Positions 41,909 to 50,418 of a DNA stretch of 64,000 bases are shown one piece after another. The stretch is taken from NCBI GenBank assembly GCA_035934555.1, contig DASYXT010000055.1, positions 124,001-188,000 on the forward strand, given 5' to 3'. The translations under genes and the position numbers were made by a program. Numbering within the stretch: position 1 is the first letter of the stretch; each line of letters opens with the position of its first letter. The notes under the pieces are model-generated. The model was not told the DNA's origin. It was given only the letters and a program-made list of their open reading frames with translations, and did no database searches. The stretch is from DASYXT01 sp035934555 (GTDB taxonomy: Bacteria; Verrucomicrobiota; Verrucomicrobiia; Limisphaerales; UBA8199).

Positions 41909-43225
41909 CTAGAGCACCCCTAATTCCTTCCCGACCTTTCCCAGTTTCTCGAGTGCGAAATCAATCTGCTGGTCGGTGTGAGTCGCCATGAGGCTGATCC
42001 GGATCAGTTCCTGGCCGGGTGCGACTGCCGGCGAAACCACCGGATTGACAAATACGCCCTCTTCCTGCAGGCGTTTACAAATCTTGAAAGCCAGCAAAAG
42101 ATTCCGGCAGTAAACCGGCAGGATGGGCGTTTCGGACGCCCCAAGGTCGAAGCCCAACCGCAACAAGCCGCTTTTCATCCGTTCGGTATTGCGCCAAAGC
42201 CGGGCAATTCGTTCCGGCTCGGAGTTCATGATCTGCAGTGCGGCCAGGACGGCAGCCGCGTTGGCGGGGCTCATGCTCGCGCTGAAAATCAAGGGACGGG
42301 AATGGTGTTTTAAATAATCGATCGTTGCGGCATCCGAACCGATGAACCCGCCCAGGCTGGCCAGCGATTTGCTAAAGGTGCCCATGATCAGGTGCACTTG
42401 CTCCGTCAGGCCGAAGTGAGCGGCGGTGCCGGCTCCGTTGCGTCCCAAAACCCCAATCGCATGCGCATCGTCCACCATCACTGCGGCCCGATGCCGCGCG
42501 GCGATCCGGCAAAGCTCGGGCAGTTGGACGATATCGCCCTCCATGCTGAACACGCCGTCCACGACTACCAACTTGCCCGCGTCGGGATCGAGTTGTTCGA
42601 GCCGGCTTTCCAGCGCCGTCAGCTCACGGTGTGGGAACCGCAGGAACTTGCCCGGCGTGAGCAAACAACCTTCGACAATGCTGGCATGATTGCTCTTGTC
42701 GCCGATCACGTAATCGCCTTTGCCCACCAGCGCGCTAATGACACCCAGGTTCACTTGGAAACCAGTGCTGTACAACAGAACGGCCTCCTTGTTGACCAGT
42801 TTGGCCAAAGCCGATTCGAGTTCCAGATGAATGTCCAGTGAGCCATTGAGGAAACGGGAGCCGGCGCAGCCGGTTCCATATTTCTCTACGGCCGCGCACG
42901 CGGCTTCCTTAATCCGCGGATGGTTCGTCAAACCGAGATAGCTGTTGGACCCGAGCATGAGGACCCGTTTTCCCTCGATGAGTACTTCGGTGTCTTGGGC
43001 CGACGAAATGGTCCGGAAATAGGGGTATAGCCCCAGCGCGCGCACCTGTGCGGCGTTGGTGAACTCCCGGACCTTGTCCAGCAGCGGCAAGCCGGAGGCG
43101 CCCCGGGCCTTGTCCCGCACCGGGCGGTGGTTGACTTCCCTGGCGGAAGCTGGCCGGGACCGCGGGTAACGCAGTTGTTCGGCCGTGGCTTCAGCGACAG
43201 CAGGCAGCTTTTCTTGGTAGATCAT
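41909..43225 (-). CDS. Serine palmitoyltransferase-like alpha-oxoamine synthase
   Basis: 438 residues from the ATG at 43225; the frame could extend to a TTG at 43291, but the first conserved block begins further in ('LLDKVREFTNAAQVRALGLY'). PLP enzyme of the AONS family: 'GSNSYLGLTNHPRIKEAACA', 'GTGCAGSRFLNGSLDIHLEL', 'VVDGVFSMEGDIVQLPEL', 'VDDAHAIGVLGRNGAGTA', and the PLP Lys in 'GTFSKSLASLGGFIG'. The last motif and the 'YPYFRTISSAQDTEV' start are those of serine palmitoyltransferases rather than BioF or Kbl. It condenses L-serine with an acyl-CoA, the first step of sphingolipid synthesis. It heads the minus-strand trio. Confidence 0.9.
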   Translation of the reverse strand: MIYQEKLPAVAEATAEQLRYPRSRPASAREVNHRPVRDKARGASGLPLLDKVREFTNAAQVRALGLYPYFRTISSAQDTEVLIEGKRVLMLGSNSYLGLTNHPRIKEAACAAVEKYGTGCAGSRFLNGSLDIHLELESALAKLVNKEAVLLYSTGFQVNLGVISALVGKGDYVIGDKSNHASIVEGCLLTPGKFLRFPHRELTALESRLEQLDPDAGKLVVVDGVFSMEGDIVQLPELCRIAARHRAAVMVDDAHAIGVLGRNGAGTAAHFGLTEQVHLIMGTFSKSLASLGGFIGSDAATIDYLKHHSRPLIFSASMSPANAAAVLAALQIMNSEPERIARLWRNTERMKSGLLRLGFDLGASETPILPVYCRNLLLAFKICKRLQEEGVFVNPVVSPAVAPGQELIRISLMATHTDQQIDFALEKLGKVGKELGVL

Positions 43226-43320
43226 ATTGCGTACAGCGACCAACAGATCTTTCTTCGGCCTTCCTTTTACGCCTTCCCAGCCGGGTGGCAAGAAGGAAAT
43301 GTGACAGCGCTGGAGGTCAA

Positions 43321-43391
43321 GGGGCAGAGATCAGAGGTGAAGGAGCCAGCAATCAGCGGTGCGACGCTGATCTCCGCTCTCTGCCCTCTGG
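43321..43391. repeat. Short imperfect palindrome of the CTGATCTCTG type
   Basis: 'GGGGCAGAGATCAGAGG' (from 43321) and 'GCTGATCTCCGCTCTCTGCC' (from 43366) form imperfect inverted halves between the LysR gene and the SPT-like gene. The units are like those of the tandem repeat at 4747-4878. Confidence 0.5.
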
Positions 43392-43402
43392 CCGCTACCG
43401 TC

Positions 43403-44284
43403 TCAGGCTGGCTCTTTGAGCATGCCGATAAACTCCTTGATCGCCGGGGAGAGCACTTTGTTTTTTTTGTGGATCACCCCGAGGGTGCGGTGGCAATCGC
43501 CGTCATCCAGCTTGATGGCCGCCAGCGTTTGATTGGTCACCTCCTGCCGGATCGTCTCCTGCGGCACAATCGCCACGCCCGAATCAATCTCCACCGCCCG
43601 CTTCAGCGTCTCGATATTGTCGAATTCCATCACGTGCTCCACCGAGACGCCATGGTCCTTCAGAATCTTGTCCAGAGCGCGCCGGGTCGGGATGTCGCGC
43701 TCGAAACTGACAAACTTTTGCCCGTTCAACGCCTTGAGGCGGATGGATTTTGCTTTGGCCAGCGGATGCTGGGGATGGGTAATCAAAACCAGGGCGTCCT
43801 TGCGAATGTGGACAATCTCCAGCTTGGGATCACGCGCGGGGTACGCCACCAGGCCCAGGTCCACCACGTTGCCCAGCACATCCTCATATACCTGGTTCGG
43901 ACGCCGATACTCCACGTGCACATTCACCGTCGGATAACCCTTCAGGAACTTCTTCACGTACGGTGGCAACACATGCAAACCGATGCTGTAAATCGTCGCC
44001 ACCCGGATGTTCCCGGAAATGATCTCTTTAATCTCCTGCAGCTTGCTGTGCAGCGCGTCGTAGGTCTGCAGCACTTGCTTGCTGTAATCGTAGAGCACTT
44101 CGCCTTCGGCCGTCAGCCGGAAATTCTTTTTGCTGCGCTCGATGAGCAGCGATTTGAATTGGCGCTCGAGCGAACTAATCGTCTGGCTAACCGCCGATTG
44201 AGTCACGCCGTTGATCTGCGCGGCTTTCGTGAAACTTTCGGTTTCGGTCAAGTCGCAAAACACTTTCAGACTTTCGATTTGCAT
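43403..44284 (-). CDS. LysR-family transcriptional regulator (CysB/CbbR-like)
   Basis: 293 residues from the ATG at 44284 ('QIESLKVFCDLTETESFTKA'); a longer start adds only 10 residues. Winged helix 'AAQINGVTQSAVSQTISSLE' and 'KNFRLTAEGEVLYDYSKQVL', then a type-2 periplasmic-binding-like effector domain ('IRVATIYSIGLHVLPPYVKK', 'VDLGLVAYPARDPKLEIVHI', 'DSGVAIVPQETIRQEV'). Lies between the sphingolipid trio and the Hsp20 genes. The inducer is unknown. Confidence 0.93.
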   Translation of the reverse strand: MQIESLKVFCDLTETESFTKAAQINGVTQSAVSQTISSLERQFKSLLIERSKKNFRLTAEGEVLYDYSKQVLQTYDALHSKLQEIKEIISGNIRVATIYSIGLHVLPPYVKKFLKGYPTVNVHVEYRRPNQVYEDVLGNVVDLGLVAYPARDPKLEIVHIRKDALVLITHPQHPLAKAKSIRLKALNGQKFVSFERDIPTRRALDKILKDHGVSVEHVMEFDNIETLKRAVEIDSGVAIVPQETIRQEVTNQTLAAIKLDDGDCHRTLGVIHKKNKVLSPAIKEFIGMLKEPA

Positions 44285-44750
44285 AAGCGCAGGGAATACA
44301 ATACCCCAGAACAAGTCAACAACTAAAGTTCATTAACTTTATACGCGGTTTTCACATTTGTAATCATCGAAGCCGCTTATAACACTCTTCAGTCTTTTTA
44401 CACGATCCCGTACACCGGTCAGCCGGCTGAAGCGCGGCCGTTCTAAAACGGTCCCCCCCCTGCGCGAGCGCCTGCTAGCAATCAATGGTCGAGGAACCAC
44501 CGTTTAGGGAGCTTACACGCAGGCACCGCAGCCGAAGCTTGGAAGCATCACGTAGGTCATATTGGCACACACTCAAACTGTGGCGAGCATGGATATGAGC
44601 CATTATGGCACTCAGCAAGTCCGACCACCATCTGCTTTATGTATGCACTACATATTGATAATTAAACATTTACGCGCATTATCATTCCTTGGCACGGCCA
44701 AAGCTTTTTGAACTTGTGGACACAACTAACAAAGAAAGGACAAAATTGAT
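44285..44750. other. Long intergenic region upstream of hsp20
   Basis: 466 bp between divergent LysR and Hsp20 genes. It carries a run of eight or nine C (near 44452), an AT-rich part from about 44630, and a sigma-54-like promoter at 44689-44705 (listed separately). No coding frame or RNA gene was recognised in the rest. Confidence 0.5.
44689..44705 (+). promoter_or_regulatory. Candidate sigma-54 promoter of the hsp20 pair
   Basis: 'TTGGCACGGCCAAAGCT' has the conserved GG and GC of sigma-54 promoters separated by exactly 10 bp ('TTGGCACG' then 'AAGC'). Transcription would start near 44715, leaving a 5' leader of about 36 nt that contains 'GAAAGGA' before the ATG at 44751. Sigma-54 control of heat-shock-type genes is uncommon but known for stress operons; no enhancer-binding protein gene lies in the window. 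Confidence 0.5.
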
Positions 44751-45221
44751 ATGAACAGCTTGATTCGATGGAATAGACCTGACCTGAGCACTTGGACCGG
44801 TTTCGGCAGACTGACGGATTTGCGCGACGAAATCGACCGGCTATTTGAAGCACCGCTGGCGGAACTGTCGCGCACGTCGCAATTGCTAAGCGGTTGGACA
44901 CCTGCGCTGGACGTTTATGAGGACCACGACAACCTTTATGTGCGGGTGGAACTGCCCGGCATGAAGAAGGAAGAGATTGAATTGTCACTGCACGACGGCA
45001 GCTTGAGCATTTCCGGCGAACGGAAGAGCGAGGAGAAATCCCAGCAAGCCGAGGTCTATCGCGCGGAGCGGTTCTTTGGCAGGTTCCAGCGGACAGTGAC
45101 GCTGCCCACACCGGTCGCGGCCGATAAGGTCAAAGCGCAGTATAAGGACGGCATTTTGACCGTGACGTTGCCGAAGGCCGAAGAAGCCAAACCCAAACAC
45201 ATCGACGTCAACGTCAGCTAA
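44751..45221 (+). CDS. Small heat shock protein (Hsp20/alpha-crystallin)
   Basis: 156 residues. N-terminal arm 'NSLIRWNRPDLSTWTGFGRL', then an alpha-crystallin domain (about 50-145) with 'TPALDVYEDHDNLYVRVELP', 'MKKEEIELSLHDGSLSISGE' and 'ADKVKAQYKDGILTVTLPKA', the last being the family's most conserved loop. It is an ATP-independent holdase. A sigma-54-like promoter lies upstream and a second, shorter Hsp20 gene follows 45 bp downstream. Confidence 0.95.
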   Translation: MNSLIRWNRPDLSTWTGFGRLTDLRDEIDRLFEAPLAELSRTSQLLSGWTPALDVYEDHDNLYVRVELPGMKKEEIELSLHDGSLSISGERKSEEKSQQAEVYRAERFFGRFQRTVTLPTPVAADKVKAQYKDGILTVTLPKAEEAKPKHIDVNVS

Positions 45222-45266
45222 GGCGCCGGTGATTGTTCAACCATTCTCAACGCGAAAGGAAAAAGT

Positions 45267-45647
45267 ATGAAAGGAACTGTGCAACAACGCGAGCCTGCGA
45301 GGCCATCAACGCCCGAGCGGGCTCAAGAGTTTGTTTCGCCCGAGGTCAATATTTGTGAGACCACGGACGGCTATGTCCTCGAGGCAGAGATGCCTGGGGT
45401 CAACAAGCAAGGATTGGAGATTACGCTCGAGGGCAACGAGATTACGATCGTGGGCCATCGCCAGGTGGCTGCTCTCAATGGCGAACCCCTCTTCCATGAA
45501 ACCCGTCAGGCGGATTTCCGCCGGGTATTCGAGTTGGATCCGGCGATCGACACGGCCAAAATCTCGGCTCGGATGGACCAGGGCGTGCTGACGCTCACAC
45601 TGCCGAAATCCGAAAAGATCAAACCGCGACGCATCACGGTGGATTAA
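45267..45647 (+). CDS. Small heat shock protein (Hsp20/alpha-crystallin), second copy
   Basis: 126 residues. Preceded by 'AAAGGAAAAAGT' and coupled to the first hsp20. The alpha-crystallin domain shows 'VSPEVNICETTDGYVLEAEM' (first residue changed in context), 'MPGVNKQGLEITLEGNEITI' and 'ISARMDQGVLTLTLPKSEKI'. It lacks a long N-terminal arm and is clearly divergent from its neighbour, so the pair may form mixed oligomers. A strong terminator lies 29 bp after the stop. Confidence 0.94.
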   Translation: MKGTVQQREPARPSTPERAQEFVSPEVNICETTDGYVLEAEMPGVNKQGLEITLEGNEITIVGHRQVAALNGEPLFHETRQADFRRVFELDPAIDTAKISARMDQGVLTLTLPKSEKIKPRRITVD

Positions 45648-45675
45648 CCCAGGCCGAGGCACTCTGAGAACGAGC

Positions 45676-45700
45676 AAGGGCAGGCGGTGCGCCTGCCCTT
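45676..45700. terminator. Bidirectional intrinsic terminator
   Basis: 'AAGGGCAGGCG' and 'CGCCTGCCCTT' form a perfect 11-bp stem with a 3-nt loop ('GTG'), followed by 'GGCTTTT'. It lies between the second hsp20 gene and the convergent ftsH gene. Confidence 0.85.
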
Positions 45701-45718
45701 GGCTTTTGCCAAAGAGCT

Positions 45719-47461
45719 TTAGGCCAATTGAGAATGGGTTATTGAGGGTTCAGGCTTGAGCGAGACAATGGCAAACACTTCCTCCCGGGAAAGCGTTTCG
45801 CGTTCGAGCAGAGCTTGGGCCAGGCGGTGTGTGTTTTCGCGGTGCGCCTGAACAATCTGGTGCGCCTGTTCATCGGCGCTGGCAAGCAGCCGGTTGATTT
45901 CCGCTTCGGCATCGCGCTGTTCCGGCTGATAATACAGTTTTTCGCCCATACCCCAGTCATGGATCATTTTGTGCGCGACCTTGCGCGCCATATCCAGATC
46001 GCCCGCCGCGCCATTGGTCGTCGATTCATAAAACGTCTTTTCGGCCGCGCGCCCCCCCATCAGCACGAGCAACTCTTCCAGGAGCAATTTCTTGCTTTGC
46101 AGGTTTTGATCTTCGTCCGGCAGCAGAGTGGTGACACCCAGGGCCTGGCCCCGCGGCACGATGCTGACTTTATACAACGGCGGGAGCAGTGAGGTCTGCA
46201 GATGGACGATCGTGTGACCAGCCTCGTGATACGCAATCATCGCGCGCTCCTTTTCTTTTAGCACCAGCGATTTACGCTCCTTGCCATAGCGCACTTTATC
46301 GCGCGCGGCTTCCAACTCCGTCAAACTGATCCGCTCGGAATTGTTTTGCGCCGACAGAATAGCCGCTTCATTGAGCAGGTTGGCCAAATCGGCGCCCGAC
46401 ATACCAGGGGTGGTTTGGGCGATGATGTCCAGCGACCGCTCGGGTTCCACCAAAGGTTTCCCCACCGCGTGGGTCTGCAGGATCGCCCGGCGTCCTTTCA
46501 TATCGGGGTAGGGAACAAAGACCTTGCGATCGAAGCGTCCGGGCCGGAGCAGGGCTTCATCGAGGTCCTCCGGCCGGTTGGTGGCGGCGATAACCACGAT
46601 GCCCTGGCTGTTCTCAAATCCGTCCATCGCCGCGAGCAACGCATTAATCGTCTGCTGATGCTCGCCATGATTATCGAACTTGCGATTGCGCCCCAAGCAA
46701 TCAATTTCATCGATAAAGATGATCGCAGGCCGATTCTGCGCGGCAGCGCGGAACAGTTGACGCACGCGCTTGGCGCCCACACCCACAAACACCTCGGTGA
46801 AGTCACTGCCGTGCGCGCTGAAGAACTGGGCGCGCGCCTCGCACGCAATGGCTTTGGCCAGCATCGTCTTACCGGTGCCCGGCGGCCCAATCAGCAATAA
46901 GCCTTTAGGCAGCCGGCCACCCAGCCGCTGAAACTTTTTCGGGTCCCGTAGAAAATCGACGATCTCCTGCACTTCGCTCTTGGCTTCCTCGATGCCGGCC
47001 ACCTGGCCGAAAGTAACGTTCGGACGCTGCCGGATTTGAGCGGATTTGCCGCGGCCGATTTTGAGCTGGAACGCCATCAGGCTAATCACCACGCCGGCGA
47101 TAGCGAGGCTGCAAACCACGTTCACCCATTGCACGTGCCCGGCCTGGCCGGGCAGAGAAATCCTGGCGCGGTTTTCTTCGAGCAGGCTCTTAACCTGAGC
47201 CTCGTCCAGATGTGTCGTGATGAACACCTTCTCGGTCTTGCCGCGGGCGTGGTGGTCGGCTTCAACTTCATAGATGCCCGGGAAAATAGTTGGCACAGCG
47301 ACCGTGCTGGACAGGCCATTGGTCTGCAGCAGTTGCTGGAACTCACCGCGCGTAAGCTCGCGAGAAGGCACCCGAAAACACCAGACCAGGATAAGCGTCA
47401 CTCCCAAAATGATCAGAGCGGCGCCGGCGATAAATTTCTTATTATTCAAATATTTCATCAT
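45719..47461 (-). CDS. ftsH: ATP-dependent zinc metalloprotease FtsH
   Basis: 580 residues. Two N-terminal transmembrane helices (about 10-28 and 112-132) flank a small periplasmic domain, then an AAA module with Walker A 'GPPGTGKT', Walker B 'PAIIFIDEIDCLGR' and SRH 'ATNRPEDLDEALLRPGRFDR', and the peptidase with zinc motif 'HEAGH' and the third ligand Asp in 'NGAAGDLDMARKVAH'. It degrades membrane and regulatory proteins. It converges on the Hsp20 genes, a compact protein-quality locus, and is preceded by a coupled small membrane protein. Confidence 0.96.
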   Translation of the reverse strand: MMKYLNNKKFIAGAALIILGVTLILVWCFRVPSRELTRGEFQQLLQTNGLSSTVAVPTIFPGIYEVEADHHARGKTEKVFITTHLDEAQVKSLLEENRARISLPGQAGHVQWVNVVCSLAIAGVVISLMAFQLKIGRGKSAQIRQRPNVTFGQVAGIEEAKSEVQEIVDFLRDPKKFQRLGGRLPKGLLLIGPPGTGKTMLAKAIACEARAQFFSAHGSDFTEVFVGVGAKRVRQLFRAAAQNRPAIIFIDEIDCLGRNRKFDNHGEHQQTINALLAAMDGFENSQGIVVIAATNRPEDLDEALLRPGRFDRKVFVPYPDMKGRRAILQTHAVGKPLVEPERSLDIIAQTTPGMSGADLANLLNEAAILSAQNNSERISLTELEAARDKVRYGKERKSLVLKEKERAMIAYHEAGHTIVHLQTSLLPPLYKVSIVPRGQALGVTTLLPDEDQNLQSKKLLLEELLVLMGGRAAEKTFYESTTNGAAGDLDMARKVAHKMIHDWGMGEKLYYQPEQRDAEAEINRLLASADEQAHQIVQAHRENTHRLAQALLERETLSREEVFAIVSLKPEPSITHSQLA

Positions 47462-47699
47462 ACGGAACTCGCAAAGTCAGGCGTGGGACACTTGCCCGGG
47501 GCGCCAGGCCGGGGACCGTTGGCAACGGGGGCGGCACCGACCCGCTACGGCCCGTTTGCTGGCGCCGAGCCCGCAAGGGATGCACCAGGCGCGGCACCGG
47601 TTCATTGGCCGGCAGCAAGGCCGCACGCTTCAAATGCGTCGCCAACTGGTCGGCCAGCACCAGCAACAGAATGGTGATCACCACGCTCAAACCTTTCAT
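47442..47699 (-). CDS. Small membrane protein coupled to FtsH
   Basis: 85 residues from the ATG at 47699 ('KGLSVVITILLLVLADQLA'), one transmembrane helix at the N-terminus, followed by a basic Pro/Arg-rich tail ('LPANEPVPRLVHPLRARRQQ'). Its 3' end overlaps the ftsH start by 20 bp in another frame, so it is very likely co-translated. No known family, and not similar to HflK/HflC. It may be a regulator or anchor of FtsH; the gene call rests on overlap, start and membrane segment. Confidence 0.6.
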   Translation of the reverse strand: MKGLSVVITILLLVLADQLATHLKRAALLPANEPVPRLVHPLRARRQQTGRSGSVPPPLPTVPGLAPRASVPRLTLRVPYDEIFE

Positions 47700-47827
47700 T
47701 CGTCCACACTCCGCCCAGCGCGTGAAGAACAAAATCGGCACACTACTGATTCTCGCGTCGGTCTTTGGACTACATTTGCCGCGGCGACTTGCGGCCGGCC
47801 TGTGGAACCGCTATAACCTCTTGCACC

Positions 47828-48325
47828 ATGTCCACGGTTGCGCAGCAACTCCAGCAAGCACGCGAGGCCCGCAAGCTCACGGTCCAGCAAGTCGCCGAGA
47901 TCACCAAAATCCGCGGCGACCACCTCCGCGCCTTGGAGGAGGGCAACCTCGATGTGTTCTCAGCACCCGTGTACATCCGCGGATTTGTCCGCACCTACTC
48001 GACGCTGCTGAAGCTGGATGTGCCGAAAATCATGGCCGAGCTGGACCAGGAACTGGGTCAGACGAAAAGGTTCGCCGAACCGCCGCCGCTGTCCAGTGAG
48101 CCACGGGGCGTGCTCGACCTCGTGATGCTTCAACTCTCGAAGATCGACTGGCGCCGCGGCGGGGTGGTTTTGGGAGTCTTAGGCGCGGCATTGGTTATCC
48201 TGCTGGTCTGCGTGGCTTGGCGGCATTTTGGGCGGCAGGACCCGCTGAAATCACTCAAACCCGGCGTTTACCAGCCGGTGCGGCCGTCGGGCCAGACGCT
48301 GCCGTTACCCACGCCGAAAAAGTAG
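47828..48325 (+). CDS. RodZ-like helix-turn-helix membrane protein
   Basis: 165 residues from the ATG at 47828. A cytoplasmic HTH_25 domain (about 5-70: 'VAQQLQQAREARKLTVQQVA', 'RALEEGNLDVFSAPVYIRGF', 'YSTLLKLD') precedes one transmembrane helix (about 117-137) and a short periplasmic Pro-rich tail. RodZ links MreB to the cell wall in rod-shaped bacteria; the small periplasmic domain means this could instead be a RodZ-like regulator. The stop codon TAG is the first codon of the repeat that follows. Confidence 0.85.
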   Translation: MSTVAQQLQQAREARKLTVQQVAEITKIRGDHLRALEEGNLDVFSAPVYIRGFVRTYSTLLKLDVPKIMAELDQELGQTKRFAEPPPLSSEPRGVLDLVMLQLSKIDWRRGGVVLGVLGAALVILLVCVAWRHFGRQDPLKSLKPGVYQPVRPSGQTLPLPTPKK

Positions 48326-48410
48326 AGCGTGGAGCGCCGAGCGCATGAGTTGCGCGGACCGAGCGACGCTCCCACGCTGTCACGCTCTACGCTCAGCGCT
48401 CCAGGCTCCC
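48326..48410. repeat. TAGAGCGTGGAGCG hairpin repeat, left edge of the 48.4-62.1 kb block
   Basis: 'GAGCGTGGAGCGCCGAGCG' and 'CACGCTCTACGCTCAGCGCT' are inverted relatives of each other, similar to the hairpin at 39834-39899. The repeat begins in the RodZ-like stop codon and runs directly into the ileS-like fragment. Confidence 0.6.
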
Positions 48411-48411
48411 A

Positions 48412-48471
48412 CGCTCGACGACCGTCGCCACTGCACTGACGCAGCGGCCACAAATCGTGGGATGGTCCGGA
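48412..48471 (-). pseudogene. Fragment of the ileS 3' end
   Basis: 60 bp match 62181-62240 of the intact ileS at 54 of 60 positions, in the same orientation. Translated on the minus strand it keeps 'HPTICGRCVSAVATVVERG' of the IleRS C-terminal zinc knuckle; five of the six differences are synonymous, and the sixth changes Gly to Asp. Similarity fades beyond about 48485. It is a partial copy, not a gene, and marks the left end of the block that ends at ileS. Confidence 0.85.
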
Positions 48472-48606
48472 TACGAACACATCGGCAGAGGGTAGAAAGA
48501 AAAGCCCCGGGTTTCCGTGCTCGACAAGCAGCGGTGGCCCAGGACATTCTCGCAAATGAATGCCAGAGGGCACTTCTACGGACTGATCCGCGATCTGATC
48601 CCACCG

Positions 48607-50418
48607 ATGAGTGAACGCCTGGTGAGCCTAGCCCTAGCGGCGCGCCGGCGGTATGTGGTTGTCAATGCGCTCGCCATGCCGGTGTGGAACACCCTGCGAG
48701 GGTGGTCGCGGCAATTGGTTCCTAACCTGGTGCTCTGGGCCGCGCTGCTTCTGGTCCTGTGGGCAGTCTTTCCCAAGCGCCTTGGGGAAGTCTGGAGCAT
48801 ACGCGACGGCGCCCGAACCAAGGTGGCCTTGCCATCCTACGGCGGCAGGGACACCGGCGTGCGCCAGTTTGAAGCCCAATTGCTTTCGCCAGTCGAAACC
48901 CTCTCTATCCGAGCGGATGATGCCTTGGAGCGGCTCGAGGCCGACGGGCAGACGTGCTTCTCAAACGGAGGCCCGCCCGCCCGCCCGCGCGCTTACAGGT
49001 GCATCCCCTTGATGATGTGGCTTGCCCCCGGCAAGCACACTCTGCGGTTCACCGTCCGTGCTCAGGAAGGCGGGGCTTGGTTCGACGTCAAGGAAGCCCA
49101 TGGCTTTACGTGGCTCAAGGTGCTCCTCCTTGTCCTTTGGGGCCTGGGAGTTTTCATCTTCACCCGGCGCCTGGGCCATCCGGCCTGGGCCGGCTGGCCG
49201 GTTGCTTTGGCGGGTTTGCTGGCGCTGCAATACCTTGACGTCACCACGCCATGGCTCCGGCAGCACGACGTGGAGGGTCACCTCGAGTACATCGAGCATC
49301 TAGCCACGCACCGGACGTTGCCGGCGATCCAGCAAGGCTGGGAGACCTGGCAGCCGCCGCTGTACTATATCATTGCAACAGTTTGGCGCTTGACCTTCTC
49401 GGCCTCTACCTTCGACGACCCGTTCCGCTCCGTGCAGTTCCTCAGTGCGGCGCTCTATCTGGCGGCGATCGTTCTGAGCCTGCTGAGCTTTCGCCGGCTT
49501 GGACTGAACGCTGTTGAGACCGCTGCCGCGCTGCTGGTCTTGGCGGTGACACCAGGATGCCTGTTCTTCGCCGCACGGATCAACAATGATGTGCTGCTGC
49601 CGCTGCTGGGTGCCGGCATCCTGCTGTGCACCGCAGAATTCATCCGCACCTTCGAGCAACGCTGGTTACGGGGCCTGGCGGCAGTTGCGCCCGTCGCCCT
49701 CGCGACCAAGGGCTCCTCGCTTGCCATTGTCGGCGGGGCGCTCGTGCTCGTCTTGTGGGCTGAATCGCGCCGCTCCGGCTGGTGGCCGGCCATCTGGCGG
49801 ACGTACCTGGCCGCGCTGCCGGCTGGCCTTTGGCAAATCTTCTGGTGGATTCGAACTGCTGCCGAAACCGGCAACCCCCTGTACGTCAATGCCGCGCTTC
49901 CGGAAAGCCTGCGCATCCACGTGTCAGCATGGCATAGACTGTTCTCTTTCGCGTTTTCGGCCTTCATCCAAGGCGGGGTTTACTACGACGAACCGATGCG
50001 CGATTCTTACCCGACGGCGCTGCTCACAAGCGTGCTCTACGGCGAGTATGGCATGAGCGAATACTCCTTCCACTGGACAGCCTTGTTGCGCTGGGGTTGC
50101 CTGGGCCTCCTGCTGATCCTGGCGGCCGGCGTCCTGGTCCGCTCGCGTGCCGAGCTGAGACCGGTGTGGCTCACCTGCCTCGTTCTGGCCGGGTGCCAAA
50201 CGCTCATTACAGTGGCATATGCCGTTCAGTTCCCGTTCGCCTGCAACCAGAACATGCGCTTCCTTGCCCAAGCCTTCGTTCCTTTCGCCGGCCTCTGCGG
50301 TCTCGGCGCCGGAAAATTATGGCAACACGCCGGCCGGGCCGGGCGCACTGTACTGGTTGCCCTCGGCGGGTCCTTTTTGCTTGGCGCGGGCGAGCTGTAT
50401 TGGCAAGCCTTCCTCTGA
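48607..50418 (+). CDS. GT-C-fold membrane glycosyltransferase (ArnT/GT39-like)
   Basis: 603 residues from the ATG at 48607; an earlier in-frame start at 48517 is less likely, lying within the repeat-derived sequence. One transmembrane helix (about 38-56) and an exposed beta-rich domain (about 60-170) precede about 11 helices. The GT-C loop is seen in 'PWLRQHDVEGHLEYIEHLAT' with the acidic catalytic residues, then 'WETWQPPLYYIIATVWRLTF'. Enzymes of this fold transfer sugars from polyprenyl-phosphate donors. It opens the block between the ileS fragment and the toroid-like gene. Acceptor unknown. Confidence 0.8.
   Translation: MSERLVSLALAARRRYVVVNALAMPVWNTLRGWSRQLVPNLVLWAALLLVLWAVFPKRLGEVWSIRDGARTKVALPSYGGRDTGVRQFEAQLLSPVETLSIRADDALERLEADGQTCFSNGGPPARPRAYRCIPLMMWLAPGKHTLRFTVRAQEGGAWFDVKEAHGFTWLKVLLLVLWGLGVFIFTRRLGHPAWAGWPVALAGLLALQYLDVTTPWLRQHDVEGHLEYIEHLATHRTLPAIQQGWETWQPPLYYIIATVWRLTFSASTFDDPFRSVQFLSAALYLAAIVLSLLSFRRLGLNAVETAAALLVLAVTPGCLFFAARINNDVLLPLLGAGILLCTAEFIRTFEQRWLRGLAAVAPVALATKGSSLAIVGGALVLVLWAESRRSGWWPAIWRTYLAALPAGLWQIFWWIRTAAETGNPLYVNAALPESLRIHVSAWHRLFSFAFSAFIQGGVYYDEPMRDSYPTALLTSVLYGEYGMSEYSFHWTALLRWGCLGLLLILAAGVLVRSRAELRPVWLTCLVLAGCQTLITVAYAVQFPFACNQNMRFLAQAFVPFAGLCGLGAGKLWQHAGRAGRTVLVALGGSFLLGAGELYWQAFL

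Noticed and set aside
48380..48604. A separate gene antisense at the left end of the block
   Set aside because: The frame is explained by the hairpin repeat and the ileS fragment, which in its own frame encodes the IleRS C-terminus.
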